From contig CP084618.1 in assembly GCA_025917655.1 (NCBI GenBank), positions 744,001 through 808,000 of the forward strand: a stretch of 64,000 nt of DNA, in the 5' to 3' direction. The position numbers were made by a program, and so were the translations under genes. Shown piece after piece: positions 26,401 to 36,600 of this stretch (positions are counted from its first letter, which is position 1; each line of letters starts with the position of its first letter). The stretch is from Chlorella sorokiniana. Taxonomy: Eukaryota > Chlorophyta > Trebouxiophyceae > Chlorellales > Chlorellaceae. The notes below the pieces were generated by a model that had not been told where the DNA came from, did no database searches, and saw only the letters and a program-made list of their open reading frames with translations.

Positions 26401-29400
26401 ATCACCTAGAGTGCCGTCTGCCTGCATGGGAACCTTTACAAAGCCCTGGTCCATCCAGCTGCAGTGGTGAGTGGGTAAATGATGCAGGCATTGGGAGGGG
26501 GACGGGGGAGGGGGCTGCAGTCGTGAGGGGAGCAGCAAGCAAACCAGGGCGGGTGCTGACGACGCCTCAACAACCCGTGCATGCGCTGGGGCAGCCCTGC
26601 ACAGTGCTGAACTCACCCTGCGCCCCAGGAGTTCTTGATGATCCAGTACGCGTCTGCGCTGCCAGGTCCACCGCCCATATTGTAACCTTGCAAGGTCACA
26701 ATTGTGAGGTAAATGAAAGGGTCTCAATGGTAAACACGGTGAATAATACGGTGATAACAGAATGGGCACATACTTTAAGCACTCGTCTGCTTTGCTCACC
26801 GACAATCGTCATGGCATGATTCACTTTGTAAAAGCAATCACCCCTGCAAGAGAGAGCGCAGGGGTAAGCTTTGGCTCCCACCACATATACGCATGCTATG
26901 CAAGCATGCCGATGGCAGTTTCAGCTGCAATCCAGGACGGCGGCTGGAGCTCACACCCACTCATCACACTGTTGCCCACACAGAAGGACGTGTGGCAAGG
27001 TAGATCAGCAAGAGCTCGCCTGTATATGCCAGTATCACGGCCTGTTTGGAAACTTTCAGCAACAGCAAAGCCAAATGCCACCGGCGCCTCGGCCACTGCC
27101 TGCATCCGTGACAATGACACAGGCAGTACAACAATGACAGTCATGACCTGGTATCTCTGATGCAATTTCTCACACTAGCAACGGTCTCATCATTTGCGCC
27201 ATTTTTATTGCAGTTGCAAACCAGACAGCACACGTACATACACCTTGCACCATTCCCACATCATACATACACAAGCACTACCCGGTTCCAAAGGCCTCCA
27301 GAAGCCTGCCCCACCTGCATCATCGCGGTGGCAGATTTGGGTGCGACGCTGCGGTAGCCTGCCCCGTCTAACTTTGTCCACTCGGCTTTTGGCACGCTGG
27401 CTGTCGAGCGACATGAGCCTTGGACACCGTTGATGGCCTGCAAGGGGCGTTCAAGCCTTTGCTGCCAGTCTCCCTAAAGTGATCATAGTTGCTTATGAGG
27501 AGCCAGTAGAAGTTATCGACACCACTCCCAGTACTGCCACTACTACATGCCGCTACTGCAGGCTACGCTCACATTTCCGTACGGATAGCGCTGCTCAGTG
27601 ACCACTCCTTTACGGGCCATGGCCTCGAACACCTCCTCTTCATGTCCACCATCGCATGCCTTGGCCTTTAAGCAGTCAACCTGCATGTACCCAGGATGAA
27701 TTTATGGTGGAATGGACCGGAGAGGGATGATTGCAGGCTTGCAATGATGCGTTTGTGGGATTACTTCAATAAAAAATGTCATTGTGAGGCTTGACTAGGA
27801 CGAATCCTAACACCTCAACCCCTTGCTTGCGCTAACACACTTGACCCTCACCAGTTGCCCCTCAGACAGGTCAATGCGCAGCTGTTGAGCGGTCTTCCCA
27901 CTCTGTATCAACACCTTGCTTTCCACAGCGTGCGTGGCAGCCCAAATGTAGCAGGACCCGCACTGAAGCAATGCAAGGGTGGCAAGTCGGTATGTGAGTT
28001 TGGGAATTACGATGGGTTTAAGGTTGAGGGCCGCAGCTGTCCTATGACTGACAGCGCAGGTCAACAATGTACCAACAGCAAGCGAAGGGCAACTTGAGTT
28101 AAGTTGCTTCTCACCACTCCCTGGTCACCAACGGGAGAAACCTTCCCCCTTGTCCTCCAATCCACAGAGCGAGGCAGTGATGCGGCGGCAGCTGCATTTG
28201 CAGTAATTGTGGTGTTGCTGCACGCAGGATGAGCAAGCAGCACTCATGGTCAGTATTTTGTGAAAATGCTGCCACTTGAACCAGTGCAAGTTTCCAAGCT
28301 GGACATTTGCTTGGATCCAGAGCAGAGTTAAACGCGCGTAGCCTGGTCAAGGGGACTACCACCATGGCTCTCTGCATTCATGTCATCGACTCACCCTGCA
28401 GCCGCACCAAGCCGTCCTTTCTTTTTGGGTTTAAAGACAAGCACCTTGCGTTGCATGTCTGTCGACGATAGGTCGCTGTACTGGTTTAGCGCCTGCAGCC
28501 ATTCGCACAACAAAAGCGTTTCTCTCAGCTGTAACGGGGTCGGCTTGTGCACTAGTCATGTCTTGCCATGGCCATTTGCATTGGCAAATCAAGTATCAAG
28601 AGATGCAATCACCGCTGCAAGAATACCTGAAAGTAGTTAGGATTCTTCAGGTTTGCTTTGGCGATGGCCTTCACATTGGCGGTGAACTTGGCAAAGGCTT
28701 GCTTATCCTGCAAATGCGAGACAAGTGTACGCGTGTGAATTGCAGCTGTGCGAATCCCTTGGCAAGCAAGGCTCACCAGCTGCGGCGTCTTGTAAGTCTT
28801 CTTGTAACGTATTTTCCAATCGTTGAACAACAGGCGCATGGCGGCCGGGTCCTGCATGACCATCGGGCAGAGGGGAGTGCAGCCTGATCCTCTAGCTCTG
28901 CTGCATGCGCGCAACTGCAGCTGTGCTGTTTCAGCGCGTATATGGTTGCCAACAATAGTGATGCTTGATTATCATGCCAGTGCACCTTGGCGACACCCCA
29001 AGACAGCGTCCTTTCAAACTCACATTGGCCAGCTGCTGCAACAGCTTGGACACGCTCTTGCTTTTGGTCTTCTGGTAGAGGTCGTTGAACTTGGGGACAG
29101 CTGTTGCTGTTTTTGGCTTACGAGTGGACGATATGGCGGCCATGGCGGCAGATCCAGCGGCTTGCTGTGGACGATCCTCCGTCTGGGGCCGTCCAGGGAG
29201 GTAGGGCGGTTTGATGGGCTTTGACGTGCCACGCAAGTGGCGCCTGCGGTCGGCGGGCTTGGCACCTCCAACCCTGCGTCGCTGCACGGCGGCCAGCTGG
29301 GCACGCATGCGCTCCTTGCCGTCCTGCGGCCTCGGCGGCGCATCCTCGTCGGTGGTAGGGCCGACGCGGCTGGAACCCGGGCTTGCGCTGCCAGAGCGGG

Positions 29401-29529
29401 ATTGCCAGATCCTCCTCCGGCGGGCCGCTCGGGCCGGGCCCTGGTGACCCCCTGTGCCGCGGCACCGCTTGCGACTGCCAGCAGCAGGGTTAACACAGCG
29501 GCAGCGGAACCAGCTGTCCAGCACCGCAT
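23454..29529 (-). CDS. Secreted papain-family (C1A) cysteine protease with C-terminal ShKT module array
   Basis: About 22 exons. The ATG at 29529 begins a signal peptide (RCWTAGSAAAVLTLLLAVASG). A basic spacer leads to an I29-type propeptide (MRLLFNDWKIRYKKTYKT, then FAKFTANVKAIAKANLKNP, then ALNQYSDLSSTDMQ). The mature peptidase starts at LPRSVDWRTRGKVSPVGDQG. The catalytic Cys is in CGSCYIWAATHAVESK (about 27920-27962), the catalytic His in YKVNHAMTIVG (about 26805-26830) and the Asn in YWIIKNSWGAQ (about 26620-26650). After GYCRMYEWG (a 25-base exon, 26273-26249) comes a Pro/Gly/Lys linker (26049-25950). Six complete ShKT-like six-Cys modules and a seventh half module ending CEDPD at the stop (23454) follow. 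Such modules mediate protein or surface binding; here they are probably substrate or wall targeting. The intron at 27019 has a GC donor. Exon 1 has one frame change near 29400. Introns are AT-richer than the rest of the window. Confidence 0.88.
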
Positions 29530-30563
29530 TGCGTGTACCTGAAAGGGAAAGTGGGACAAGCTTGGATGCGTCAGCTAGAGGCGGTGGTTTGCGGTCATGC
29601 AACCTGCGCTCCTGCGCCAGGCTTGGCGGCACCGCAGCCAGCACCCTCAGACAAGGTCGCGGACCGCTGGTGCTGGCACGCCCTGGGCAATTTTAGCGTC
29701 AATTCGGCGATGTTACTGCTTGCTGCTGCTCAGTTGCATTGTTCCTGCGCTTCCGAGGCGGCAACAAGCGTGCGGCCTGAAACCTACCGGTTTCTGCAAT
29801 CGGGGAGTCACAGCGGGCGCTGAATTGTTATGAAGGTCCTAAAGGGGTTTGAAGCGCGGCCAGCAGAGCCACGAGAGAGCCAGGAGCGCCACGACTACGA
29901 CAGGCCTCCCTCAGCAAAGCCTCGCGAACAACGCTCGTGAGGCTTGTGCTTGACGATTCTTTAAATTGCAGACTGACCCGCATGGACAAGGGAAGGGCCG
30001 ATGACAGGGGCAGGAAGGAGGCGGCACGGTGGCAGCATGGATCTGCGAGTGATCTGGTCGCCACAGATGTTGCAGAGGAGAGGCATTCCGTGTCCCGCTG
30101 AGCAGTCGAGCGAGCGGTGCCGCCAGGCTACCGGAATACTAGTCGCTGCCCTCGCCGCCGCCCAAGGCTGTGTCTTTCGTTGCCGTCACTGCTCTGCGGC
30201 AGCAACCCCAGCTGTTGGCGCAACTCTCGCCACAGACCTGCTCAGCAAGTTGGCCCGTTCGACAGGATGCTATGCATGCACAGCCAACTGCCGCTCATGC
30301 CGGGGCTCACCCCACCTCCCTGGCCCGGCCGGCCGCAAGGCAAGCTGGTCGCCACGCTGCGATCTGCTCGGGCACCAGAGTGTGTGCCGCTCGCGGCTCT
30401 CACATGACGATTCAGATGTGCGGGGAGGAAACAGCCAGCATTGGATCGTGCAGGCGATCGGTCCGTGCAGGCAATGCAATCATGCAATGGGGACAGGAGG
30501 TTGGGCCAGGCTTGCTGCTCACCGCCCTGCCCAGGCTGGGCATGCCCCTGGTGCCTCCCCTGG
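29530..30563. other. Intergenic region between WDR4 and the protease gene
   Basis: About 1.03 kb lies between the WDR4 stop (30564) and the protease start (29529), both on the minus strand. It must contain the WDR4 3' end and the protease promoter. Bases 29680-29990 are relatively AT-rich and nearest the protease start. I see no further gene. Confidence 0.5.
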
Positions 30564-33374
30564 CTACTCCGCCTCTGCCGCCTCTGCCGGCCCTGCCGCC
30601 GCCTTGTCCCGCCGCCGCCGCTTGCGCCCCTCCAGCTGCGCCAGGTTGTACCGCCGCTTCTGCAGCAGCTGGCTGGCCAGGCGGCGCCGCTCCGCCGCCG
30701 CCGCCAGCGCCGCCGCCTCGTCCCCCGCTTCGCCTCCAGCTGCGCGGCCGCCGTGGAGGGCAGCCAGTCCGAAACGGCGCGCCCTCCAGCCGTGCGGACT
30801 CCCCACTCTCGCCGTCCTTCTCGTTGGCCGCAGCGGCGGCGACGATGGTGGCGCAGGCGAGGAAGGCGGCGGGGAGTCGTCTGCGATGGGGCCGCCGGCG
30901 GCCACAGCCGGCCTGCTGCGTCGAATGCCAGCGAGGCCGGGAGGTGCAAGCCGGGCAGCGCACACCAGCCGGCCTGGCGCAGCTGCCGCGCCGACCAGTC
31001 CACGCGCAGCAGGCACAGCGCGTCGCGCCCGTCCACCGCCGCCACCAGGTGCTCGCCGTCCCGGGCCGCCGCCAGCGCCAGCGGCACCGCAGCGCCGTCC
31101 GCCGCCGCGGCCGCCGCCCCGCCGCCGGGCCGCTCGTCGCCCTCAGGCCCCGCCTCAGCTGCCTCCGCCTCCGCCTCTGCCTCTCCTTCTGCATTGTCCG
31201 CAGCAGCCTCCGCCTCTGCCTCTGCGTCTGCAACCGCAGCCTCTGCCTCAGCCTCTTGCTCTGCCGCCGCCTCGGCCACCGCCTGCTCGCCGCCGCCGCC
31301 CCCTGCCCCTCCTGCTGGTCGCTCGGCAGATGCAACGTGTGCAGCAGGCGGCCGCTCAGATGATCCCACAGGCGCAGCGTGCCGTCGCCGCCGCCCGTCA
31401 CAAGCAGCTCCTGCAAAGCGGGGGACAGCAGCAGTGGTTTGGGTGGGTGTGGCGCAAGCTGATCCGGTGTGCGTGTGAGCACGTGTGTTTGCTGTTGTTG
31501 GTGGGGAAGCGGTGTGAAGAGGCCCAGCACCCCAGCAGGAACGTGGCCTGAAGGCACACAACAGTTGTTGCAAGGAGGGGCTGGCAAGGCGTGGGTTCGG
31601 CAGCGGCGGCAGCCGGTTGAAAAGCGCGGGCTGCATCGGGCCCAGCCCCGCGGGTGTCCGCCCCCAAAGGACATGGCAGCACGAGGGAGCCTGCCGCCGC
31701 GCGCCGCCGCTCCTGCCTGCTCGCCGCGCTGCACAAAGGCGGAGGCGGTGGCATAGGCGGTGTGGCCCAGGCAGAAGCTCTGGATCTCATGGGCCCCTTC
31801 CAGCGGCTGCCGCGGCATCACGCTCACTCGCACGCGGTGGTCCCTGCAGCGCCGCGCCGCACGCACACATGGGGGAGAGAGAGGGGCAGTGAGCTTTGTG
31901 TGAGAGCACACGTGTGTGGGTGCCTCATTCTTGTTTTTGGAGCGCTGACGAGGGGAGCTGGCGCGGGGCGCAGTGCAGTGCAGGGAAGGGGGTGGAGGTT
32001 GCTGGGCCGGCAAGCGGCGGGCGGCAGCGGCCATCGGCACATGGTGAGCAACCTCCAGCCCAACCAAGCGCCCCTCCCCACTCTCTGCTCCCCTCACTCC
32101 CGCCTCCCCCAGCAACAACACCCGCTTCCAACACCACAGGCTGCTGCAAGCCACACCTGTCTGTGGTGGCTAGGAAGCGGCCGCCGGCGGAGAGGGAGAG
32201 GGAGGTGAGGATGGCGCAAAAGTGGCCCAGCAGCAGCTGCGGCTCCTGCGACTGCTCCGAGGCCAGGCCTGCACGCGTCCGCGGTGGGGTGCAAGCGCTT
32301 GGACAGGCAAGCTCACGCGTGCTTTGAATGCACCTTGTGTGTGTGTGTGCGTGTGTGTGCGTGCATGTGTGCACGAGCGTGCACTGGCAGTTAGGCAGCA
32401 AGGCATGCGGCAGCGCTGCGCCAGCAGAGCAGGGAGGGCAGGGCGGGGGCGCACCCGCTGGGGCAGCGTGGCGGCCGCCAGCACGTCGCCAAACTTGTCG
32501 GCGGCCAGCACGTGGGCGCCATCGGGGTGAAGGTGCAGGTGGTCACTTTCTTGGGCACCTTGCTGCGGCACGGCGGCGGGCGGGGGCAGGCGAGGGCGAG
32601 GGGGTGTCGTGAGGCCGAGGGGGATGGAGAAGGGTGCAGCAGGATCGCACTGAAAAAGGCGGTCTGGACTGCTGAGCGGAAGCACCACTTTGCGCAGGGC
32701 GGTTTGTGCGCGGAGCCCACTGTGTACCGCTGCGGAAAGCAGCGGTGACGAGGGCAACTGCAACAGGCGATTCCAGCGCGCTTCCAGCGCTGCCGGCCGG
32801 CATGCGGCAGCGCCACCCTGCGGCTCCTCTCGCTGCTGCTCACATGGCCTGAAGCAGCTGCCAGGTGGCGCAGTCCCACACGCGCAGCCCCGCCGTCTTG
32901 TCCTCGCCGCCGGCCAGCAGGTAGCGGCCGCTGGCGTCAAACGCGACGCCCGAACGTACGGCGGCGAGCCCTTAGAGCCACCTTTGAGCTGCTGCTGCGC
33001 TGTGGGATCCTCCGCAGCATCGACCAGCACTTTGAACTGTTGGTTCCTGCAGCGGTGGGCGGATGGGGAGGTCGGATGGAGAAGGCGGCGGCAGCGGCAG
33101 CATGCATTAATCGCAGCAGCGTCGCAGCGATGAAAGAAGACGCTTCCCGCACTGTGTATTGCAACTTTGCAACCCCTATAACATACCTGGCGTCATACAC
33201 GCGCAGCTGCAAGCCGCAAGCCACTGCAATGGCGGCGCCACTGGGGTGCACGGCAACCGCGGCTCGAGGGGGATCGACGGGTTGCACATAATCAGGCTGT
33301 GGCTTTTGCTGTCCCTCTGCCGTCGTCCCCTCCCCACCCTCCTTCTTTGTCTTGGGCTTGTGCCTGCGTCCCAT
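30564..33374 (-). CDS. WDR4: tRNA (guanine-N7) methyltransferase non-catalytic WD40 subunit (WDR4/Trm82)
   Basis: Six exons: 33374-33187, 33046-32844, 32562-32455, 32268-32157, 31843-31717 and 31410-30564. The protein partners with METTL1/Trm8 to form m7G46 in tRNA. WD40 pieces are AAVAVHPSGAAIAVACGLQL, AFDASGRYLLAGGEDKTAGL, TTCTFTPDGAHVLAADKFGD, LLLGHFCAILTSLSLS with GRFLATTDRDHRVRVSVMP, IQSFCLGHTAYA and LLVTGGGDGTLRLWD. The combination KVTTCTF...ADKFGDV with DHRVRVS is typical of Trm82/WDR4. The last exon holds a long Glu/Ala low-complexity insert (about 31140-31290) and ends in a basic KKRRY-like tail (LLQKRRYNLAQLEGRKRRRR). The intron after exon 5 has a GC donor (CAG/GCAGGA at 31716). Frame changes near 32950, 31300 and 30880 fall in GC-rich runs. 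Confidence 0.85.
32336..32372. repeat. GT-rich microsatellite in a WDR4 intron
   Basis: An almost pure (GT)n tract interrupted by GC and CA dinucleotides lies in the intron between exons 3 and 4 of the WDR4 gene. Confidence 0.8.
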
Positions 33375-33605
33375 GATCAGCACGAGATACAGGTGCAGGA
33401 AAGAAGCAAATTATGGGAAATGTGCTTGCACAGGGATGTGTTGCAACTCAAAAGAACCCTGCAGTACTCCGGCCCACCGACATGCGCCGCATGACAGAGG
33501 CTCTACTGTCTTCGAGCACCCCGCAATGTTCTGATATGCAGGAATAGTCAACTTCGCGCGTGGTTTCCAGCAAAGCCTTCTGCTCGGGCGTCGCGAGCTT
33601 GCTCC
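33375..33605. promoter_or_regulatory. Bidirectional promoter region, WDR4 / BSD protein
   Basis: This gap of 231 bp lies between the ATG of WDR4 (minus) and the ATG of the BSD-domain gene (plus). It contains several short AT-rich words (ACAGGTGCAGGAAAG, AAATTATGGGAAATG near 33400) in a GC-rich setting. Both transcripts must start here. Confidence 0.5.
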
Positions 33606-36600
33606 ATGTTTTCTTTGAAGAGCCTTGCTGAAGTTCTGCAGGGAGGGCCAGAAGAAGAGGTGAGGATTGGGCCTGCTGCGACCTACGGCGCGCGTTTGTG
33701 ATCCTTGAGCGCCTCACAGCTGTGTGCAAGCGGTGAAAGCTACCTCCTGCCCATCCCAAGCAGGAGGATGACTATGATGAGGCGGACGAGGAGGGAGAGG
33801 AGGAGGGCGAGGGGGCTGAAGGGTGAGCCGCCCAGCCGCCGACATTCTCACTCCGCCCGTTTGTTTCCCTGTGGAAAGCCGGGCCAGGCCGGGGTGTCTT
33901 GGCTATGAGATGCTCCCGCATGTGAAGCTCTGCGTGTCATTGCAGAGGGGATGAAGGCGGGGAGGAGGGGGAGGAGGAGCAGGCGGGGGCGGGTGGCGAC
34001 GGCGGCCCCTGAAGAGCTTCTGGGGGTGGCCTCCGCACTGACCGCCACCGTCAAGGCCAGGACGACAGAGGTGCTGAAGACGGTGCAGGAGGTGGACTGG
34101 AGGGAGGAGCTGGAGGCCTTCCAGCAGGTGGGCTGGCGGCCCCAGGGGGACGGGCTGGGGGACACAGGAGGGTGGGCTCCCCCCGCCTTTCCACAACCCT
34201 CCGGCATGAGGCGCTCCCTTAGGCCAGACCAGACTGTCACTGGCTCCTCATTGTCAACCGTCGCAGGGCGCCAAGGACGACGCCGAGGTTGTGAGCAAGG
34301 GCGCCGACGCGGTGGTGCACCGCGCGAGGGAAGCCGCGGAGCAGCTGCCCGCCTCCCTGGAGGGCCTGCCCGGCGGCGCCGCCGCGCTGCAGGCGCGCGC
34401 GGAGGCGGCGGCGGTGGCGGCGCGCGCGAGGGCGGGGCGGGGGCTGGCCAACCTGGCGGGCCTGGGCAGCAGGCTGGTGCTCACCACGCACGACCTCTTT
34501 GAGCAGATCAGGTGGGCGGCGGCGCAACGCTGAACAGGCGGTGATGGGTGGCGGTCACGGCAGGGCGCGCGGGCCTGATCGGCACGCTGCCATTCCCGCT
34601 CGAACAGCTAGTGGGGGTGGGAGGGAAGCGGAGAGCTGTGAGCAGGAGGAGCCGTCCTGTTCTGGAAGCCGGGGGCATGGGCACCGACCGCCGCCTTTTG
34701 TTTTGGAGCAGCAGCCTGGTTAGGGCCCCGGATTATAATAGTGAAGGGGTTTTGTGACGTCACGACAGGTCAGCATGCACCTCGCTGACCGGCTTGTGCA
34801 CGCGATAACAGCGTTTAGCAGCGACAGCTGCTGGAAGTTCCGTCAGTGCACGCGCCGAGCAACGTAAAAATTTAGGTGAAGCAGAAAATCGCGATGGACG
34901 GCTTGGGTGGTGCGTGCGTTGACCGCTGCCTTGGTCGCGCCGAGGCGGTACGGTACTTCGGAAGCAATCGCGGTGCCAGGCGGCTACCTACAAAAGAGCG
35001 TTGTTTTGTGGATTCTATGCGCCAAATATGCATTCTCTGGCTCTTGTCTTTCTGACCAGTCGCAAAACGATCAGTGCGTTTGGTGGGTTTCTGTTCGTTT
35101 TTCATATCCATCAATGTCGCATCTCGACGAACTTCCGACTGACCACTTACGAATGGGCAGCGGGCAATACCTGCAGCGTTGTGACTTGCCGCTGCCGCTG
35201 TTGCGGAGCAGCGAGCTACGCTGCTGCCCGCCGTGAGACTCCAGCATGCACATCCCGCCCGTTGCGTGATTCACACTGACACAGGCGGGTGTCCTTGAGC
35301 TGCAAGCGGCACGCCTGCGCCCAACACCTACGTGCACGCAGGCGCATGGGTGTTGGGTAAGCAGCTCGCATGGCTAACCTGCCTGCAACCACTTAAGAGT
35401 GGGTGGGTGTGGCGCGCAGTTGGCTCACTCTCTCGATGCGTTTCATACCAGTGGTCTTTCCCAAGTGCTCCCACTCCGCAATACACCCACGCACATCCCA
35501 CTTGCATGCTCATACCATGCTGCATGCTTAGTGCTGGCCAACTGCACTCCTGATGTCATGCCGCCTTTCATGCCGCAAGGAGCCCAGCTGCTGCCCCAAC
35601 CTGCCACTGTGCGACAGCTGTGAACAGCAAAATAGCAGCCATGCATCGTCAAGGGCGGCTATGTACGATTAGGATGCATGCTTACATAGCCGCCCTTCAC
35701 GGCGGCAGCCCGCGTCTGTCCGTGCACACTATACTTCACGCACATTGTAGCAAGTCCTTGCACAGCTTGGGTGTGGCGCAGGTTCACCTATGCCCAGCAG
35801 CTCACGCATCCTACCTCCGAGCATTGTTTAATGTTCACATTGTCCCCACCTCGTCATCCACAACGTCATCACTTGCAGACCAATGGTCTGGCGGTAACTG
35901 GCAACTCCACTCAACCCCCTGAAGCCCGGAGGGCGTCCTCAGACGGGGCCCCAAACCTCCTCAGGGCATTATCATTGTCCAGCCAGCAGCCCTGGGCTGG
36001 CGCGTCCCCTTAGGCAGCAGCCTGCCGGCCAGCCTGGGCACCCCTGCCGCAAGCTTGGAAAGAGCCTAGGCCAGTCCTGCGTCTTGCCCCTCTCGCCCAT
36101 GCCTGAGCTGGCGCTCTGCACCCTGCCCGTACCGCAGCCATGCGGTACAGCACGAGATGGCGCTGGTGGACGAAGGGGCGGGGAGCGGCTCGCGCCGCGG
36201 GTCGTCTCAGGCGCTGGCGGGACAGGCGCGGTACAGCAGGTGGGCGGTCCGCCTCTCCATCGCGTGCGCTGCGACGGCGCCAGCCTTTTCAGAGCATGCC
36301 GCGCATGCGTCTGCCCTGCTGTCGGACCTCCGTTTGCAGCCTTGTCCACTCTCCGCCGATCGCCGTCTGCCGCTCTGCCTGCCTCCTCGCTTCCTGGCCG
36401 CTTTCTTCCTGCTCCCCGCACCGAACACCCTACCACACCCCACCACACACACGCACACTCTCCTATCTCCTCGCTTCCTGGCCGCTTTCCTGCTGCTCCC
36501 CGTTCTGTGCCCCCCCCGCCCCCACCACCACCCCCCCCACACACACCCCTGCACACACACTCGACTGTGCGCGCTGCGCCCAGGTTTGAGGCTGACGTGG

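Larger units (their letters stand above)
34512..36137 (+). other. Unusually long intron of the BSD gene
   Basis: This 1,626-bp segment lies between the donor ATCAG/GTGGGC and the acceptor CCGCAG/CC. Other introns of this gene range from about 100 to 360 bp. Its middle (34720-35930) is AT-richer than surrounding sequence and holds a palindromic TGACGTCA (34755-34762), a 15-bp perfect inverted repeat (35651-35697) and no coding sequence I can support. It could contain an internal promoter or an old, decayed insertion. No transposase or reverse transcriptase motif was found. Confidence 0.55.

Noticed and set aside
30001-31551. 516-residue open frame on the plus strand
   Set aside because: Antisense to the last WDR4 exon and its 3' flank; composition is Pro/Arg/Ala repeats with no recognisable family.
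33448-33759. Minus-strand open frame containing KTWSKLATPEQKALLETTRE
   Set aside because: It looked protein-like but is exactly antisense to exon 1 of the BSD gene, whose start (MFSLKSLAEVLQ) and splice donor fit the family, so the plus strand is preferred.
34512-36137. A mobile element inside the long BSD intron
   Set aside because: No transposase, reverse transcriptase, long terminal repeats or target-site duplication could be found; only short inverted repeats are present.
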